Below, piece after piece: positions 10,001 to 18,024 of a DNA stretch of 64,000 nt (position 1 is the first letter of the stretch; every line of letters starts with the position of its first letter). Both the position numbers and the translations under genes were made by a program. The DNA lies in the NCBI RefSeq assembly GCF_003008515.1, contig NZ_CP027668.1, forward strand, positions 3,451,001-3,515,000, written 5' to 3'. The notes beneath the pieces are model-generated. The model saw nothing but the letters and a program-made list of their open reading frames with translations, made no database searches and was not told the origin of the DNA. This DNA is from Phreatobacter cathodiphilus (lineage in GTDB: Bacteria > Pseudomonadota > Alphaproteobacteria > Rhizobiales > Phreatobacteraceae).

Positions 10001-10369
10001 ATAGGCCGCGAGCCTGTCGTCGGGCCGGTCGTCGCCCGGCAGAACTGCCAGCGCGATGCCGCGGGCGCGGCAGGCGGCATGGACCTGCTCGATGCCGTAG
10101 CGCCAGTAGTCGAGGCCGCCGAGGCAGCGGATCACCACGAAGCGGCTCGCCGCGACGGTCTTCTCCACCAGGAGATCGACCGAGAGCGGATGGCGCAGCC
10201 GCCGGAGGCTGGCGAGCGCCAGGGTCAGCCCGCCGCGCTCGGCCGCCGCGAGGGCCGAGAGGTCGCTGTCGGCGAAGGAGAGCACAACCACGTCGGCGGC
10301 CGGCAGGGCCAGATCGACGGCCAAGCCGCCCTCGTCCAGCGTCACCGTCGTGGTCGGCAGGAGGTGCAT
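7082..10369 (-). CDS. cobN: Cobaltochelatase large subunit CobN
   Basis: A 1095-residue H-type subunit of the ATP-dependent cobaltochelatase that, with CobS and CobT, inserts cobalt into hydrogenobyrinic acid a,c-diamide. Family segments include YPARGGRAGFAVGLDTP, HLGTHGVSEWLPGK and the C-terminal YLATAALAYGG and HVSDVAGRDILE. It is shorter than the 1275-residue Pseudomonas denitrificans CobN, although both ends look intact. The ATG is preceded by GAGGG and lies ten bases after cobW. cobS and cobT are not in the window. Confidence 0.94.
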   Translation of the reverse strand: MHLLPTTTVTLDEGGLAVDLALPAADVVVLSFADSDLSALAAAERGGLTLALASLRRLRHPLSVDLLVEKTVAASRFVVIRCLGGLDYWRYGIEQVHAACRARGIALAVLPGDDRPDDRLAAYHTVPADLAEALLGYFHAGGGAENMGRLLRAAGRHLAGGGAPEPPLALPALLAVVPDGTADPSAALAALDADRPLALVLVYRSAIAAGDTALPAAIADALARRGLAPLVLALTSLKDPAATWPLAALVVRRRPAVVVTTTAFSAREGEGFVLDAADCPVIQAIPAGSTREAWAASPRGLSAADLAMQLALPEFDGRIAGAPVAFKEEVEEAGFTRRRFVPDGEGIAHVADLAAAWARLAGRPRGDRRLALVMTDYPARGGRAGFAVGLDTPASVAAIHGLLAGAGYRLGSLPEPAELMPSLLVSSDHIVLPLAHYARILAGLPEEARATLLAAHGVPEADPAVRDGAFRFPVLRSGHLLVALQPARDTACDRKGRYHDPDVPPGHGHLAFYAALREREGIDALIHLGTHGVSEWLPGKAVALSPACWPRLVTGALPVVYPYVVDDPGEAAPAKRRLSAVTLGHQPPPLAEGGPGGEVALLRDLVEDYSAAQVLDPRRADMVACDIRARARASGLAAAAGLDDAMPMDEALSRLDAHLCDLAEMPFRDGLHVFGAGGDAASAAGERHGLLAALDGRFVPPGPAGSPHRGRPDVLPTGRNLSTLDPRAIPTRAAARLGARAAAAVIARHLQDEGDYPRRIVMDLWASPTLRSGGEDIAHALALMGVVPTWDAASTRVTGFEILPLARLDHPRVDVTARISGAFRDTFPDQIALIDAAARAVAALDEEDGDNGLAAARRRGEDGARVFGAVPGRFGTGVAGLALDGPWQERSEFGEAYLATAALAYGGPTGDGDANPAFAERVAAADAFIHVSDVAGRDILEASSAADAVGGFVAAAQALGASPRAYSLDTSRPEAPRARSLAEDLSRIVHGRLAHPRWIEGQLRHGWRGAAELAEALDALFVYAATTDAVPSAHFDTLFQAWLGDPARVALIEAANPPALAAIRARFAEAMRRRLWVTRLNSAGQALATPADAAA

Positions 10370-10379
10370 GCGGCCGCCC

Positions 10380-11411
10380 TCAGTCCGCCAGGGCCGCGGC
10401 GACGGCCGCGCGGTCAAAGCCCTTGAGGCCGATGACCACCAGCCTGCCCTCACGCGGCTCGCCGGCCGCGAAGGGCCGGTCGTAGTGGTGGGAGATCCGC
10501 CGTCCAACGCCCTGGATCACCAGCCGCATCGGCTTGTCGGCCACCGCCGTGAAGCCCTTGACCCGCAGCACGCCCTCGGCCTCCGCCGCCCGGGCGACGC
10601 GCGCGGTGAGCTCCTCCGGCGCCGCGACCTTCGGCAGGGCGAAGGCGGCGCTGTCGAAGTCGTCGTGGTCGTGGTCGGCCTCGCTCTCGTGGTGCGAGGG
10701 GCGGGCCGACAGATCACTCTCGGCCGCGGCACCGAGGCCGATGACGAGCGCCGGCTCGATCCGCCCGTGGGCGGCCTCGACGATCTTGATGGCCTTGGGC
10801 AGATGCGCCGCGATCTCGGCCCGCACGCGCAGGCGGTCGGCCTCGGAGAGCCCGTCGCACTTGTTGAGGAGGATGAGGTCGGCGCAGAGGATCTGGTCCT
10901 CGAAGACCTCCTCCAGCGGATTGTCGTGGTCGACCGCGCCGTCTCCGGCGCGCTGCGCCGCCAGCGCCTCCGGGTCGTCGGCGAAGGTCCCCTCCGCGAC
11001 CGCCGGTCCGTCCACCACGGCGACGACGCCGTCCACGGTAACGCGCGAGCGGATCGCCGGCCAGTTGAAGGCGCCGACGAGCGGCTTCGGCAGGGCGAGG
11101 CCGGAGGTCTCGATGAGGATGTGGTCCGGCGGATCGGCGCGGCCGAGCAGCTTTTCCAGCGCCGGAACGAAATCGTCCGCCACCGTGCAGCAGATGCAGC
11201 CGTTGGGAAGCTCCACGATGTCCTCCGCCGTGCAGCCGGCGATGCCACAGCCGGCGAGGAAGGAGCCGTCGAAGCCGAGGTCGCCGAACTCGTTGACGAG
11301 AACCGCGAGGCGGCGGCCGCCGGCATTCTCGAGCAGGTGGCGGACGAGCGTCGTCTTTCCGGCACCGAGGAAGCCGGTGACGATGGTGCAGGGGATCTTG
11401 GTGGGGGTCAT
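10380..11411 (-). CDS. cobW: CobW GTPase, cobalt chaperone of the cobaltochelatase
   Basis: A 343-residue G3E-family GTPase. The P-loop GFLGAGKTT spans residues 13-21, the metal-binding CxCC motif is in NGCICCTV, and LLNKCD is the guanine-specifying motif. A histidine/aspartate-rich stretch (HHESEADHDHDDFD) sits between the GTPase and C-terminal CobW domains. CobW proteins are thought to deliver Co(II) to CobN; placement directly before cobN fits. The start overlaps the preceding DUF1636 gene by ATGA. Confidence 0.94.
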   Translation of the reverse strand: MTPTKIPCTIVTGFLGAGKTTLVRHLLENAGGRRLAVLVNEFGDLGFDGSFLAGCGIAGCTAEDIVELPNGCICCTVADDFVPALEKLLGRADPPDHILIETSGLALPKPLVGAFNWPAIRSRVTVDGVVAVVDGPAVAEGTFADDPEALAAQRAGDGAVDHDNPLEEVFEDQILCADLILLNKCDGLSEADRLRVRAEIAAHLPKAIKIVEAAHGRIEPALVIGLGAAAESDLSARPSHHESEADHDHDDFDSAAFALPKVAAPEELTARVARAAEAEGVLRVKGFTAVADKPMRLVIQGVGRRISHHYDRPFAAGEPREGRLVVIGLKGFDRAAVAAALAD

Positions 11412-11827
11412 GGCGTGGCTCGGCCCAGCGGGGGAATGCGGGCGACGACGCCCTTGCGGATGAAGTCCGGGCGCTCGCGCCAGGGCACGAGCCCGTCGGC
11501 GGTGGCCTGGTACTGGGCGGCGAAGGCGACGAGCGGCCCGGCATGGGCCGCCGGGTCCACGTCGCCATAGACATAGGTCCAGCGGCCCGGCGCCGTGATG
11601 GACACCGTGCAGGGACGCTTGCAGACCGACAGGCACTCGACCGGCTCGACGACGACACGGGCGCCCGCATCGGTATCGGCCCCGATGGCCTCGCCGAGGG
11701 CGGCGAGGAGCTGTACGCCGGGACGCGGCGCGTCCGCGTCGGCGCCGGCTGCCCGGCAGGTCGTGCAGACCATCAGGCGAACGGGTTCGCATCCGGCCGA
11801 AGCCGGGCTTTCGACAGGTTGTGACAT
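11408..11827 (-). CDS. DUF1636 (COG5469-like) cysteine-rich metal-binding protein
   Basis: A 139-residue soluble protein with CxxC (C21, C24) and a second group C-x3-C-x3-C (C65, C69, C73), matching the thioredoxin-fold, ferredoxin-like DUF1636 family found next to cobW and cobN in many alphaproteobacteria. The cysteine spacing would suit a [2Fe-2S] cluster or a bound metal. Function is unproven; the location between a cobalt permease and the cobalt chaperone suggests a role in cobalt handling or in electron supply to CobG. It is translationally coupled to cobW. Confidence 0.8.
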   Translation of the reverse strand: MSQPVESPASAGCEPVRLMVCTTCRAAGADADAPRPGVQLLAALGEAIGADTDAGARVVVEPVECLSVCKRPCTVSITAPGRWTYVYGDVDPAAHAGPLVAFAAQYQATADGLVPWRERPDFIRKGVVARIPPLGRATP

Positions 11828-11840
11828 GGTGGCCTCGGCG

Positions 11841-12473
11841 TCAGGCGAGGCTTCGGGCGGCGATCACCAGGAAGACGAGGCCGACGGCGCCCATGGCGCC
11901 CGCGGCCGCGCGGAACCCCGCCGGGGCCTCGGCGCCGGCCGGGAACAGTCGGCGCGCAGCGAACGCGATGGCGGTGGTGATGGCGGCCTGCACGACGACG
12001 AGGCCGACGAGATAGGCGGCGATCGGCATGGGCTCGGCGCCCACCACGCTCTCGGCCAGGGCATGGCCGTGGGCGAAGCCGCCGACCAGGAAGGCGGAGC
12101 CGGTCACGGCGACCGGCAGGGCGGGATTGAGCACGGCGATCAGCGCGATGGCGACGAGGCTGCCGGCCACCAGGAGTTCGGCTCCGGGCAGGTCGACGCT
12201 GCCGAGGTGGGCGGCGACGCCGACGCCCATGGCTCCGATCCACAGCGCGGGCAGGATGAACCAGCCGCGGCCGGCACGGGAGGCGAGGAGGCCGACCACG
12301 ACGAGCGCGGCGAGATGGTCGAGGCCGAGAATCGGATGGCCGAAGCCGGAGAGCAGACCCTGCAGGAAGGTGGTCGGCGTCGCGCCGCCCATCGGGTGGT
12401 GGGCGAGGGCCGGGCCCGTCGCGGCGAGCGCTGCGAGAGCGGTGGTCAGGGCGGTACGAACGATGGTCGACAT
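11841..12473 (-). CDS. hupE: HupE/UreJ-family cobalt (or nickel) permease
   Basis: A 210-residue inner-membrane protein with a signal-like N-terminus (cleavage plausible after PALA, residue 24), about six hydrophobic segments, and the HupE/UreJ metal motif HPILGLDH followed by a second HGHA motif. HupE proteins under cobalamin riboswitches are assigned to cobalt uptake (established comparative-genomics inference). It is the first gene of the riboswitch operon, with GACGGAG before the ATG. Nickel transport cannot be excluded by sequence. Confidence 0.87.
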   Translation of the reverse strand: MSTIVRTALTTALAALAATGPALAHHPMGGATPTTFLQGLLSGFGHPILGLDHLAALVVVGLLASRAGRGWFILPALWIGAMGVGVAAHLGSVDLPGAELLVAGSLVAIALIAVLNPALPVAVTGSAFLVGGFAHGHALAESVVGAEPMPIAAYLVGLVVVQAAITTAIAFAARRLFPAGAEAPAGFRAAAGAMGAVGLVFLVIAARSLA

Positions 12474-12602
12474 CGCGGCAGTCTCCGTCAGGCGGCCGGA
12501 CGCATCCGGCAAAGCTCCCACAGACGGAGCCGGACGCACGCGACGTCCGGACACAGCCGCCAGCGGAACACCCCGTCCGTTGGGCCTATGAGAAGCACGG
12601 GT

Positions 12603-12760
12603 GACGGCAGGTCTCCTGGCTCACGGCTTTAGCCCTGCACCGCCTTCCCGAACCTCGCAGTCCAGTGGCATTCGGCGCAGGGATCGCCGCTTACAGTTGC
12701 GGGGGCAGCCGCGGCGTCGCACCGCGTTCCCTTTTCACCTCCCGGGGGAGGCACCGTCAC
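12603..12760 (-). promoter_or_regulatory. Cobalamin riboswitch in the hupE-cob operon leader
   Basis: Read on the minus strand, the region contains the conserved adenosylcobalamin riboswitch elements in order: AAAAGGGAACGCGGTGC, the CCCCCGCAACTGTAAGCGG segment, the B12 box GCCACTG (12669-12663), CGGGAAGGCGG and the 3' GAGCCAGGAGACCTGCC. It starts almost at the predicted transcription start and ends about 130 bases before hupE. It should repress hupE and the downstream cob genes when adenosylcobalamin is plentiful. The expression platform between 12474 and 12602 is not obvious: I see no U-tract terminator there, so control may be at ribosome access. Confidence 0.97.
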
Positions 12761-12767
12761 CCCCATA

Positions 12768-12796
12768 GGACTATCGGGGCGCTGCGCCATTTGCAA
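12768..12796 (-). promoter_or_regulatory. Predicted promoter of the riboswitch-hupE-cob operon
   Basis: TTGCAA (12796-12791), a 17-base spacer and TAGTCC (12773-12768). The start predicted from this lies at about 12761, exactly where the riboswitch begins. Confidence 0.5.
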
Positions 12797-12839
12797 TCCG
12801 CCCCGGCGGGCGCGGGACGTGTCCGGCCGCGCGGCCGGT

Positions 12840-12868
12840 TTGCAAGCGGCGCCGGGCTGGGCGATATC
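12840..12868 (+). promoter_or_regulatory. Possible promoter of cobP, leaderless start
   Basis: TTGCAA (12840-12845), a 17-base spacer and GATATC (12863-12868). Transcription would begin at about 12875, the A of the cobP ATG, and no Shine-Dalgarno sequence precedes that ATG. The -10 box is weak, so this is tentative. Confidence 0.35.
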
Positions 12869-12874
12869 CGGCCC

Positions 12875-13387
12875 ATGACCCTTCCCCCCCTCACCCTGGT
12901 CCTCGGCGGCGCCCGTTCCGGCAAGAGCCGTCATGCCGAGCGGCTCGTCGAGGCCGTCCCCGGTCCCTGGACCTACATCGCCACGGCCCAGGCCTTCGAC
13001 GGGGAGATGCGCGACCGCATCGCCCTCCACCGCCAGCGCCGCGGAGCCGGCTGGAGCACCGTGGACGCCCCGCTCGACCTCGCCGGCGCCCTCTTCGCCG
13101 CACCGCCGGGCGGCGCCGTGCTGGTCGACTGCCTGACCCTCTGGCTCACCAACGTCATGCTCGCCGAGCGCGATCCTGCGGCCGAATCGCTGGCGCTGGT
13201 CGCCGCCTGCCGGGCAGCGCCCGGTCCGCTGGTCCTCGTCGGCAACGAGGTCGGGCTCGGTATCGTGCCGGACAATGCGCTGGCCCGCCGCTTCCGCGAC
13301 GCCGCCGGCCGGCTGCACCAGGACCTTGCGGCCGCGGCCGACCGCGTGGTCTTCATGGTCGCCGGCCTGCCCATGCAGGTGAAATGA
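12875..13387 (+). CDS. cobP: Adenosylcobinamide kinase / adenosylcobinamide-phosphate guanylyltransferase
   Basis: A 170-residue bifunctional enzyme of the nucleotide-loop assembly: it phosphorylates adenosylcobinamide and then attaches GMP. The P-loop GGARSGKS is at residues 11-18; the conserved VDCLTLWLTN and LVGNEVGLGIVP segments follow. The upstream ATG at 12665 is unlikely because it would translate antisense riboswitch DNA. It opens the rightward cobP-cobO-cobQ operon, divergent from hupE. Confidence 0.94.
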   Translation: MTLPPLTLVLGGARSGKSRHAERLVEAVPGPWTYIATAQAFDGEMRDRIALHRQRRGAGWSTVDAPLDLAGALFAAPPGGAVLVDCLTLWLTNVMLAERDPAAESLALVAACRAAPGPLVLVGNEVGLGIVPDNALARRFRDAAGRLHQDLAAAADRVVFMVAGLPMQVK

Positions 13388-13394
13388 GGACGCG

Positions 13395-14006
13395 ATGACG
13401 ACCGACACGGACGAGGCCGCCCGCCATCGCGCCAAGATGGAGAAGCGCAAGGCGGTGCAGGACGCCGAGGTGGCGTCCAAGACCATCGAGAAGGGCCTGC
13501 TCATCGTCAACACCGGCCCCGGCAAGGGCAAGTCGACCGCCGCCTTCGGCCTCGCCCTGCGCGCCCTCGGCCACGGCTGGCGGGTCGGCGTGGTGCAGTT
13601 CATCAAGGGGGCCTGGGACACCGGCGAGCGCCGTGCCCTCGAGGCCTTCGGCGACCGCGTCGCCTGGCACACCATGGGCGAGGGTTTCACCTGGGAGACC
13701 CAGGACAAGGCCCGCGACATCGCCGCCGCGACCCGTGCCTTCGACAAGGCGCGCGAGCTGATGGCCGACCCGACCATCGGCCTCGTCGTGCTGGACGAGC
13801 TCAACATCGCCCTGCGCTACGACTATCTGCCGCTGGACGAGGTGGTCGCCGCGCTCGCGGGGCGGCGCGAAGGCCTGCACGTGGTCGTCACCGGCCGCAA
13901 CGCCAAGCCGGAACTGATCGCCGCCGCCGATCTCGTCACCGAGATGGGGCAGGTGAAGCATCATTTCGCCGCCGGCGTGAAGGCGCAGAGGGGCATCGAG
14001 TTTTGA
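13395..14006 (+). CDS. cobO: Cob(I)yrinic acid a,c-diamide adenosyltransferase
   Basis: A 203-residue CobA/CobO-type ATP:corrinoid adenosyltransferase that attaches the 5'-deoxyadenosyl ligand to cobalt. The P-loop GPGKGKST occupies residues 41-48, and the family segments [12 protein letters not shown] and [15 protein letters not shown] are intact. A GAGGACG ribosome site lies in the seven-base gap after cobP. The stop overlaps the TTG start of cobQ. Confidence 0.95.
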   Translation: MTTDTDEAARHRAKMEKRKAVQDAEVASKTIEKGLLIVNTGPGKGKSTAAFGLALRALGHGWRVGVVQFIKGAWDTGERRALEAFGDRVAWHTMGEGFTWETQDKARDIAAATRAFDKARELMADPTIGLVVLDELNIALRYDYLPLDEVVAALAGRREGLHVVVTGRNAKPELIAAADLVTEMGQVKHHFAAGVKAQRGIEF

Positions 14007-15469
14007 CCCGCGCGCTGATGATCCAGGGCACGGGCTCGGACGTCGGCAAGTCGCTGCTGGTGGCCGGCCTCGCCCGGCTCTTCGCCAAGCGCGGCCTGAC
14101 GGTGAGGCCCTTCAAGCCGCAGAACATGTCGAACAATGCCGCCGTCACCGCCGATGGCGGCGAGATCGGACGGGCCCAGGCGCTGCAGGCCCGCGCCGCC
14201 TTCGTCGCCCCCTCCGTCCACATGAACCCGGTGCTGCTCAAGCCCCAGAGCGAAACCGGCGCGCAGGTCGTCGTCCAGGGCCGGCGCATCGGCAATGCCG
14301 GCGCCCGCGCCTTCCAGGACTGGAAGCCGCGGCTGATGGAGGCGGTGCTGGAGTCCTTCGGCCGCCTGTCGGCGGAAGCCGACCTCGTCCTGGTGGAGGG
14401 CGCCGGCTCCGCCTCGGAGATCAACCTGCGGGCCGGCGACATCGCCAATATGGGCTTCGCCCGCGCCACGGGGACGCCGGTGGTCCTCGTCGGCGACATC
14501 GAGCGCGGAGGCGTCATCGCCAGCCTCGTCGGAACGAAGACCGTGATCGACCCGGCCGATGCCGCCATGATCAGGGGCTTCATCGTCAACCGCTTCCGCG
14601 GCGACCCGAGCCTCTTCGCCGACGGCATGACCGCCATCGCCGCGCGCACCGGCTGGGCGCCGATCGGGCTCGTCCCGTACTGCGCCGAGGCGGCGCGCCT
14701 GCCGGCCGAGGACATCATGGGCCTGAAGGCCGGTCTCGCCGCAGGCGAGGCCGGGCGCACCGTCATCGCCGTGCCGGTCATGCCGCGCATCGCCAATTTC
14801 GACGATCTCGACCCGCTGAAGGCCGAGCCGGGGGTCGAGGTGAGGCTGGTGGAGGCGGGCACGCCCCTGCCGGCCGAGGCCACGCTGATCCTCCTCCCCG
14901 GCTCCAAGGCGACCATCGACGATCTCGCCTTCCTGCGCGCGGAAGGCTGGGACGTCGACATCGCCGCCCATGTGCGGCGCGGCGGCCGAGTGCTCGGCAT
15001 CTGCGGCGGCTACCAGATACTCGGCCGCACCATCGCCGACCCCGAGGGCATCGAGGGCGCCCCGCGCAGCGTTCCCGGTCTCGGCCTCCTCGACGTCGAG
15101 ACGGTTCTGACCGCGGACAAGCGCCTCGTGCCGGTCACCGGTGCGGCGGGAGGCATCTCCTTTGCCGGCTATGAGATGCATGTCGGGGTGACGCGGGGCC
15201 CGGCGACGGAACGCCCCTTCGCGACCCTCGCGGGCGGCCGCGCCGACGGCGCCGTCTCGCCCGACGGCCGTATCGCCGGCACCTATGTCCACGGCCTCTT
15301 CGGTGCGGACGGCATGCGCCGCGCCTTCATCGAGAGCCTCGGCGGCGCGCCGTCCGACCTCGCTTACGAGGCCATGGTCGAACACGTCCTCGACGGCCTG
15401 GCCGCCCATCTGAAGCGCCATCTCGACATCGATCGATTGTGGGAGATCGCCGGCGGCGTCAGAGGCTGA
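14003..15469 (+). CDS. cobQ: Cobyric acid synthase
   Basis: A 488-residue glutamine-dependent amidotransferase that amidates the b, d, e and g side chains of adenosylcobyrinic acid a,c-diamide. The N-terminal ATPase domain begins [10 protein letters not shown] and contains FKPQNMSNN; the C-terminal class I glutaminase domain has its nucleophile in LGICGGYQ (Cys334). The start is taken as TTG, overlapping the cobO stop (TTGA), because this gives the usual N-terminus; ATG at 14018 is an alternative. Its last 11 bases overlap the convergent cobD. Confidence 0.94.
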   Translation: MTRALMIQGTGSDVGKSLLVAGLARLFAKRGLTVRPFKPQNMSNNAAVTADGGEIGRAQALQARAAFVAPSVHMNPVLLKPQSETGAQVVVQGRRIGNAGARAFQDWKPRLMEAVLESFGRLSAEADLVLVEGAGSASEINLRAGDIANMGFARATGTPVVLVGDIERGGVIASLVGTKTVIDPADAAMIRGFIVNRFRGDPSLFADGMTAIAARTGWAPIGLVPYCAEAARLPAEDIMGLKAGLAAGEAGRTVIAVPVMPRIANFDDLDPLKAEPGVEVRLVEAGTPLPAEATLILLPGSKATIDDLAFLRAEGWDVDIAAHVRRGGRVLGICGGYQILGRTIADPEGIEGAPRSVPGLGLLDVETVLTADKRLVPVTGAAGGISFAGYEMHVGVTRGPATERPFATLAGGRADGAVSPDGRIAGTYVHGLFGADGMRRAFIESLGGAPSDLAYEAMVEHVLDGLAAHLKRHLDIDRLWEIAGGVRG

Positions 15470-16439
15470 GTGCCAGCAGGACCAGCACCGCGACGATCCC
15501 CCAGCCGATGGCGAGCGCCCGGCGGTAGAGCCTGAGCGCCGCGCGGATATCGCCGGCATGGGCCTCGATCCGCCCCTCGCCCATGAAGGCATCCGCCACC
15601 AGCACCGTGCCGTAAACCCGCGGCCCGGCGAGCCTGAGGCCGAGCGCGCCCGCCATGGCCGCCTCCGGCCAGCCGGAATTGGGCGAACGGTGGCGCCGCG
15701 CATCGCGCCGGACGCATCGCCAGGCTCGGCGCGCCGGCTCCGGACCGTCGAGCGCGGCGGCGGCGATGATCAGGCCCGCGGAGAGGCGGGAGGCCGGCAG
15801 GTTGACGAGGTCGTCGAGCCGCGCCGCCGCCCAGCCGAAGGCCTCGTGGCGCGGATTGCGGTGGCCGATCATGGAATCGGCGGTGTTGATCGCCTTGTAG
15901 AGCACGATCCCGGGCAGGCCGAGGAGGCCGAGCCAGAAAGCCGGCGCGGTGACGCCGTCAGAGAAGTTCTCGGCGAGGCTCTCGATGGCGGCGCGCGACA
16001 CGCCGGCCTCGTCGAGCCGATCGGGGTCGCGGCCGACGATCATCGACACCGCCCGCCGGCCCGCCTCCAGCCCGCCGGTCTCCAGCGCCTCCGCCACCGC
16101 CGCCACGTGATCATGGAGGCTGCGCTGGGCGAGGAGGGTGGAGGCGAGGACCGCGAGCAGGAAGCCGCCGATCAGGCCCAGGGGTTCCAGCACGCTCTCG
16201 GCGGCGAGCGCGGCGCCGCCGGTCACCGCGAGGAGGATCGCGAGTGCCGCCACGCCGGCACGGCGGCGGGCCGGGGCGGGGCGATCCTCCCTGTTCATCC
16301 TGCGGTCGAGTGTGCCTATAAGGCGGCCGATCCAGGTGACCGGATGCCCGATCAGGCGGAACAGGCCCTGCGGATAGCCGGCGGCGGCCTCGACGACGAG
16401 GGCCAGGGCGAGGACGGCGAGAGGCGAGACGGGCGACAT
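15459..16439 (-). CDS. cobD: Adenosylcobinamide-phosphate synthase CobD/CbiB
   Basis: A 326-residue integral membrane protein that joins adenosylcobyric acid to aminopropanol phosphate. It has the N-terminal [11 protein letters not shown] motif, the NFSDGVTAP segment and [13 protein letters not shown], all typical of CbiB, with several hydrophobic helices. The ATG at 16439 shares a CATG tetranucleotide with the divergent cobC start; only a weak AGGGA lies upstream. The 3' end overlaps cobQ by 11 bases. Confidence 0.93.
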   Translation of the reverse strand: MSPVSPLAVLALALVVEAAAGYPQGLFRLIGHPVTWIGRLIGTLDRRMNREDRPAPARRRAGVAALAILLAVTGGAALAAESVLEPLGLIGGFLLAVLASTLLAQRSLHDHVAAVAEALETGGLEAGRRAVSMIVGRDPDRLDEAGVSRAAIESLAENFSDGVTAPAFWLGLLGLPGIVLYKAINTADSMIGHRNPRHEAFGWAAARLDDLVNLPASRLSAGLIIAAAALDGPEPARRAWRCVRRDARRHRSPNSGWPEAAMAGALGLRLAGPRVYGTVLVADAFMGEGRIEAHAGDIRAALRLYRRALAIGWGIVAVLVLLALSL

Positions 16440-17421
16440 GAACGAGCCGGAATCCCTGTGGCACGGCGGCGATCTCGGCGAGGCCCGGCGCCTGTTTCCA
16501 GGCGCGCCCGAACCCTTCATCGACCTCTCGACCGGGATCAATCCGGTTCCCTACCCGCTTCCCGCCCTGCCTTCCAGCCTCTGGCAGCGCCTGCCCGCCG
16601 CCGAGGACGAGGCGGCCCTGCTCGCGGCGGCGCGCGGTGCCTATGGCGTGCCGGCCCATGCCGGCATCGTCGCCGCACCGGGAACACAGATCCTGATCGA
16701 TCTGCTGCCGCGCCTGATGCCCCGCGGCACGACGGCGGTGCTCGGGCCGACCTATGGCGAACATGCCGCCGCCTGGGCCCGCGCCGGCCACGGGGTGCGG
16801 GAGGTCGCGACACCTGAAGAGGCGGCCGGCGCCGACGTCCTCGTCGTGGTCAATCCCAACAATCCCGACGGCCGCATCCTGCCGCGGGAGGCGCTCGCCG
16901 CCCTCGCCTCGGGCGGCGGTCTGCTCGTGGTGGACGAGGCCTTCGCCGACTTCACCCCGGCCGTCAGCCTGACACCCGCCCTGCCGCCCGCCACCCTTGT
17001 GCTGCGCTCCTTCGGCAAGACCTATGGCCTCGCCGGGCTCAGGCTCGGCTTCGCCGTGGGCGATCCAGCCCTCATCGCCCGCCTGTCGCAGGCGCTCGGC
17101 CGCTGGCCGGTGGCCGGCCCCGCCCTCGCGGTGGGGACGAAGGCCCTCACCGACGAGGCATGGTTCGCCGCCGCGTCGCTGGACCGGGCCGCCGATGCCG
17201 CCCGCCTCGACGCCATGCTCGGGCGGATCGGCACGATCGTCGGGGGCACCGCGCTCTACCGGCTGGTCGAAACCGACGAGGCGCCCGCCTGGTTCGCCCG
17301 CCTCGGCGCGGCCGGCATCTATGTCCGCCGCTTCGCGGGGAGGCCGCATCTCCTGCGCTTCGGGCTGCCCGGCGACGACGCGGCATGGAGCCGCCTCGCT
17401 GCGGTCCTCACCAAGGGCTGA
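16438..17421 (+). CDS. cobC: Threonine-phosphate decarboxylase-like PLP enzyme CobC
   Basis: A 327-residue fold-type I aminotransferase-like protein that supplies (R)-1-amino-2-propanol phosphate for the nucleotide loop. It shows LSTGINPVPYP near the N-terminus, VVNPNNPDGRI, VVDEAFADF and the PLP-binding lysine in SFGKTYGLAG (Lys194). An AGAGG ribosome site lies in the cobD reading strand just upstream. It pairs functionally with cobD, with which it shares the start tetranucleotide. Confidence 0.92.
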   Translation: MNEPESLWHGGDLGEARRLFPGAPEPFIDLSTGINPVPYPLPALPSSLWQRLPAAEDEAALLAAARGAYGVPAHAGIVAAPGTQILIDLLPRLMPRGTTAVLGPTYGEHAAAWARAGHGVREVATPEEAAGADVLVVVNPNNPDGRILPREALAALASGGGLLVVDEAFADFTPAVSLTPALPPATLVLRSFGKTYGLAGLRLGFAVGDPALIARLSQALGRWPVAGPALAVGTKALTDEAWFAAASLDRAADAARLDAMLGRIGTIVGGTALYRLVETDEAPAWFARLGAAGIYVRRFAGRPHLLRFGLPGDDAAWSRLAAVLTKG

Positions 17422-17496
17422 GCCGCCCTGCCCTGCACGGCATGGCCGCGCTCGCCCGCACCTGCTTAAGCTGCCGCGACCGCGAGGAGACACCCC

Positions 17497-18024
17497 ATGA
17501 GCGATCTCGAAAGCCGTATCCGGCGCCTCGAGGACATCGAGGCCATCCGCCACCTGAAGGCGCGCTACGCTGAATATGCCGACGAGAAATACACCGACGA
17601 CCACCTGCGCAAGCCGCAGGAGGAGCTCGACCGCATCGGCCGGCTGCAGGCCGGCCTCTTCACCGAGGATGCCGTCTGGGACGGCGGCGAGCACTTCGGC
17701 ACCTACCGGGGCCGCGAGGCCATCTTCGGCTTCGTCCGCAAGGGCGGCTGGAGCTTCGCCATGCACTATTTCCTCAATCCGAAGATCGACATCCACGGCG
17801 ATCGCGCCACGGCCCGCTGGATGCTGTGGCAGGCCTGCACCCTCACTGCCGGCGACACGCCCTGCTGGATGGCGGGCATCGAGGACGACGAATACGAGCG
17901 CACGTCCGAGGGCTGGTTGATGAGCCGCATGACCTTCCGCCTGAAGTTCCAGACGCGCTTCGACATCCCCTGGACCGAGGTGCGCAACCTGCCCTTCCAC
18001 CTGCAGGACCATCAGGCACGATGA
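17497..18024 (+). CDS. SnoaL-like (NTF2-fold) protein
   Basis: A 175-residue protein opening with a charged helix (RIRRLEDIEAIRHLKARYAEY) typical of the SnoaL-like/BaiE dehydratase family, followed by FTEDAVWDGG and a C-terminal beta-rich half. Members fold as cone-shaped barrels and include dehydratases, isomerases and ring hydroxylases; substrate is unknown here. A GCGAGGAG ribosome site precedes the ATG. Its stop overlaps the start of the aldose-epimerase gene, suggesting a two-gene unit. Confidence 0.75.
   Translation: MSDLESRIRRLEDIEAIRHLKARYAEYADEKYTDDHLRKPQEELDRIGRLQAGLFTEDAVWDGGEHFGTYRGREAIFGFVRKGGWSFAMHYFLNPKIDIHGDRATARWMLWQACTLTAGDTPCWMAGIEDDEYERTSEGWLMSRMTFRLKFQTRFDIPWTEVRNLPFHLQDHQAR

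Noticed and set aside
7355-10426. A 1023-codon open frame on the + strand opposite cobN
   Set aside because: It is the antisense shadow of a GC-rich gene: composition is Arg/Gly/Ala-heavy with no motif, and cobN is clearly real. Similar shadows opposite other genes (for example 16111-18012 minus, 20479-23151 plus, 23972-26284 plus) were dismissed for the same reason.
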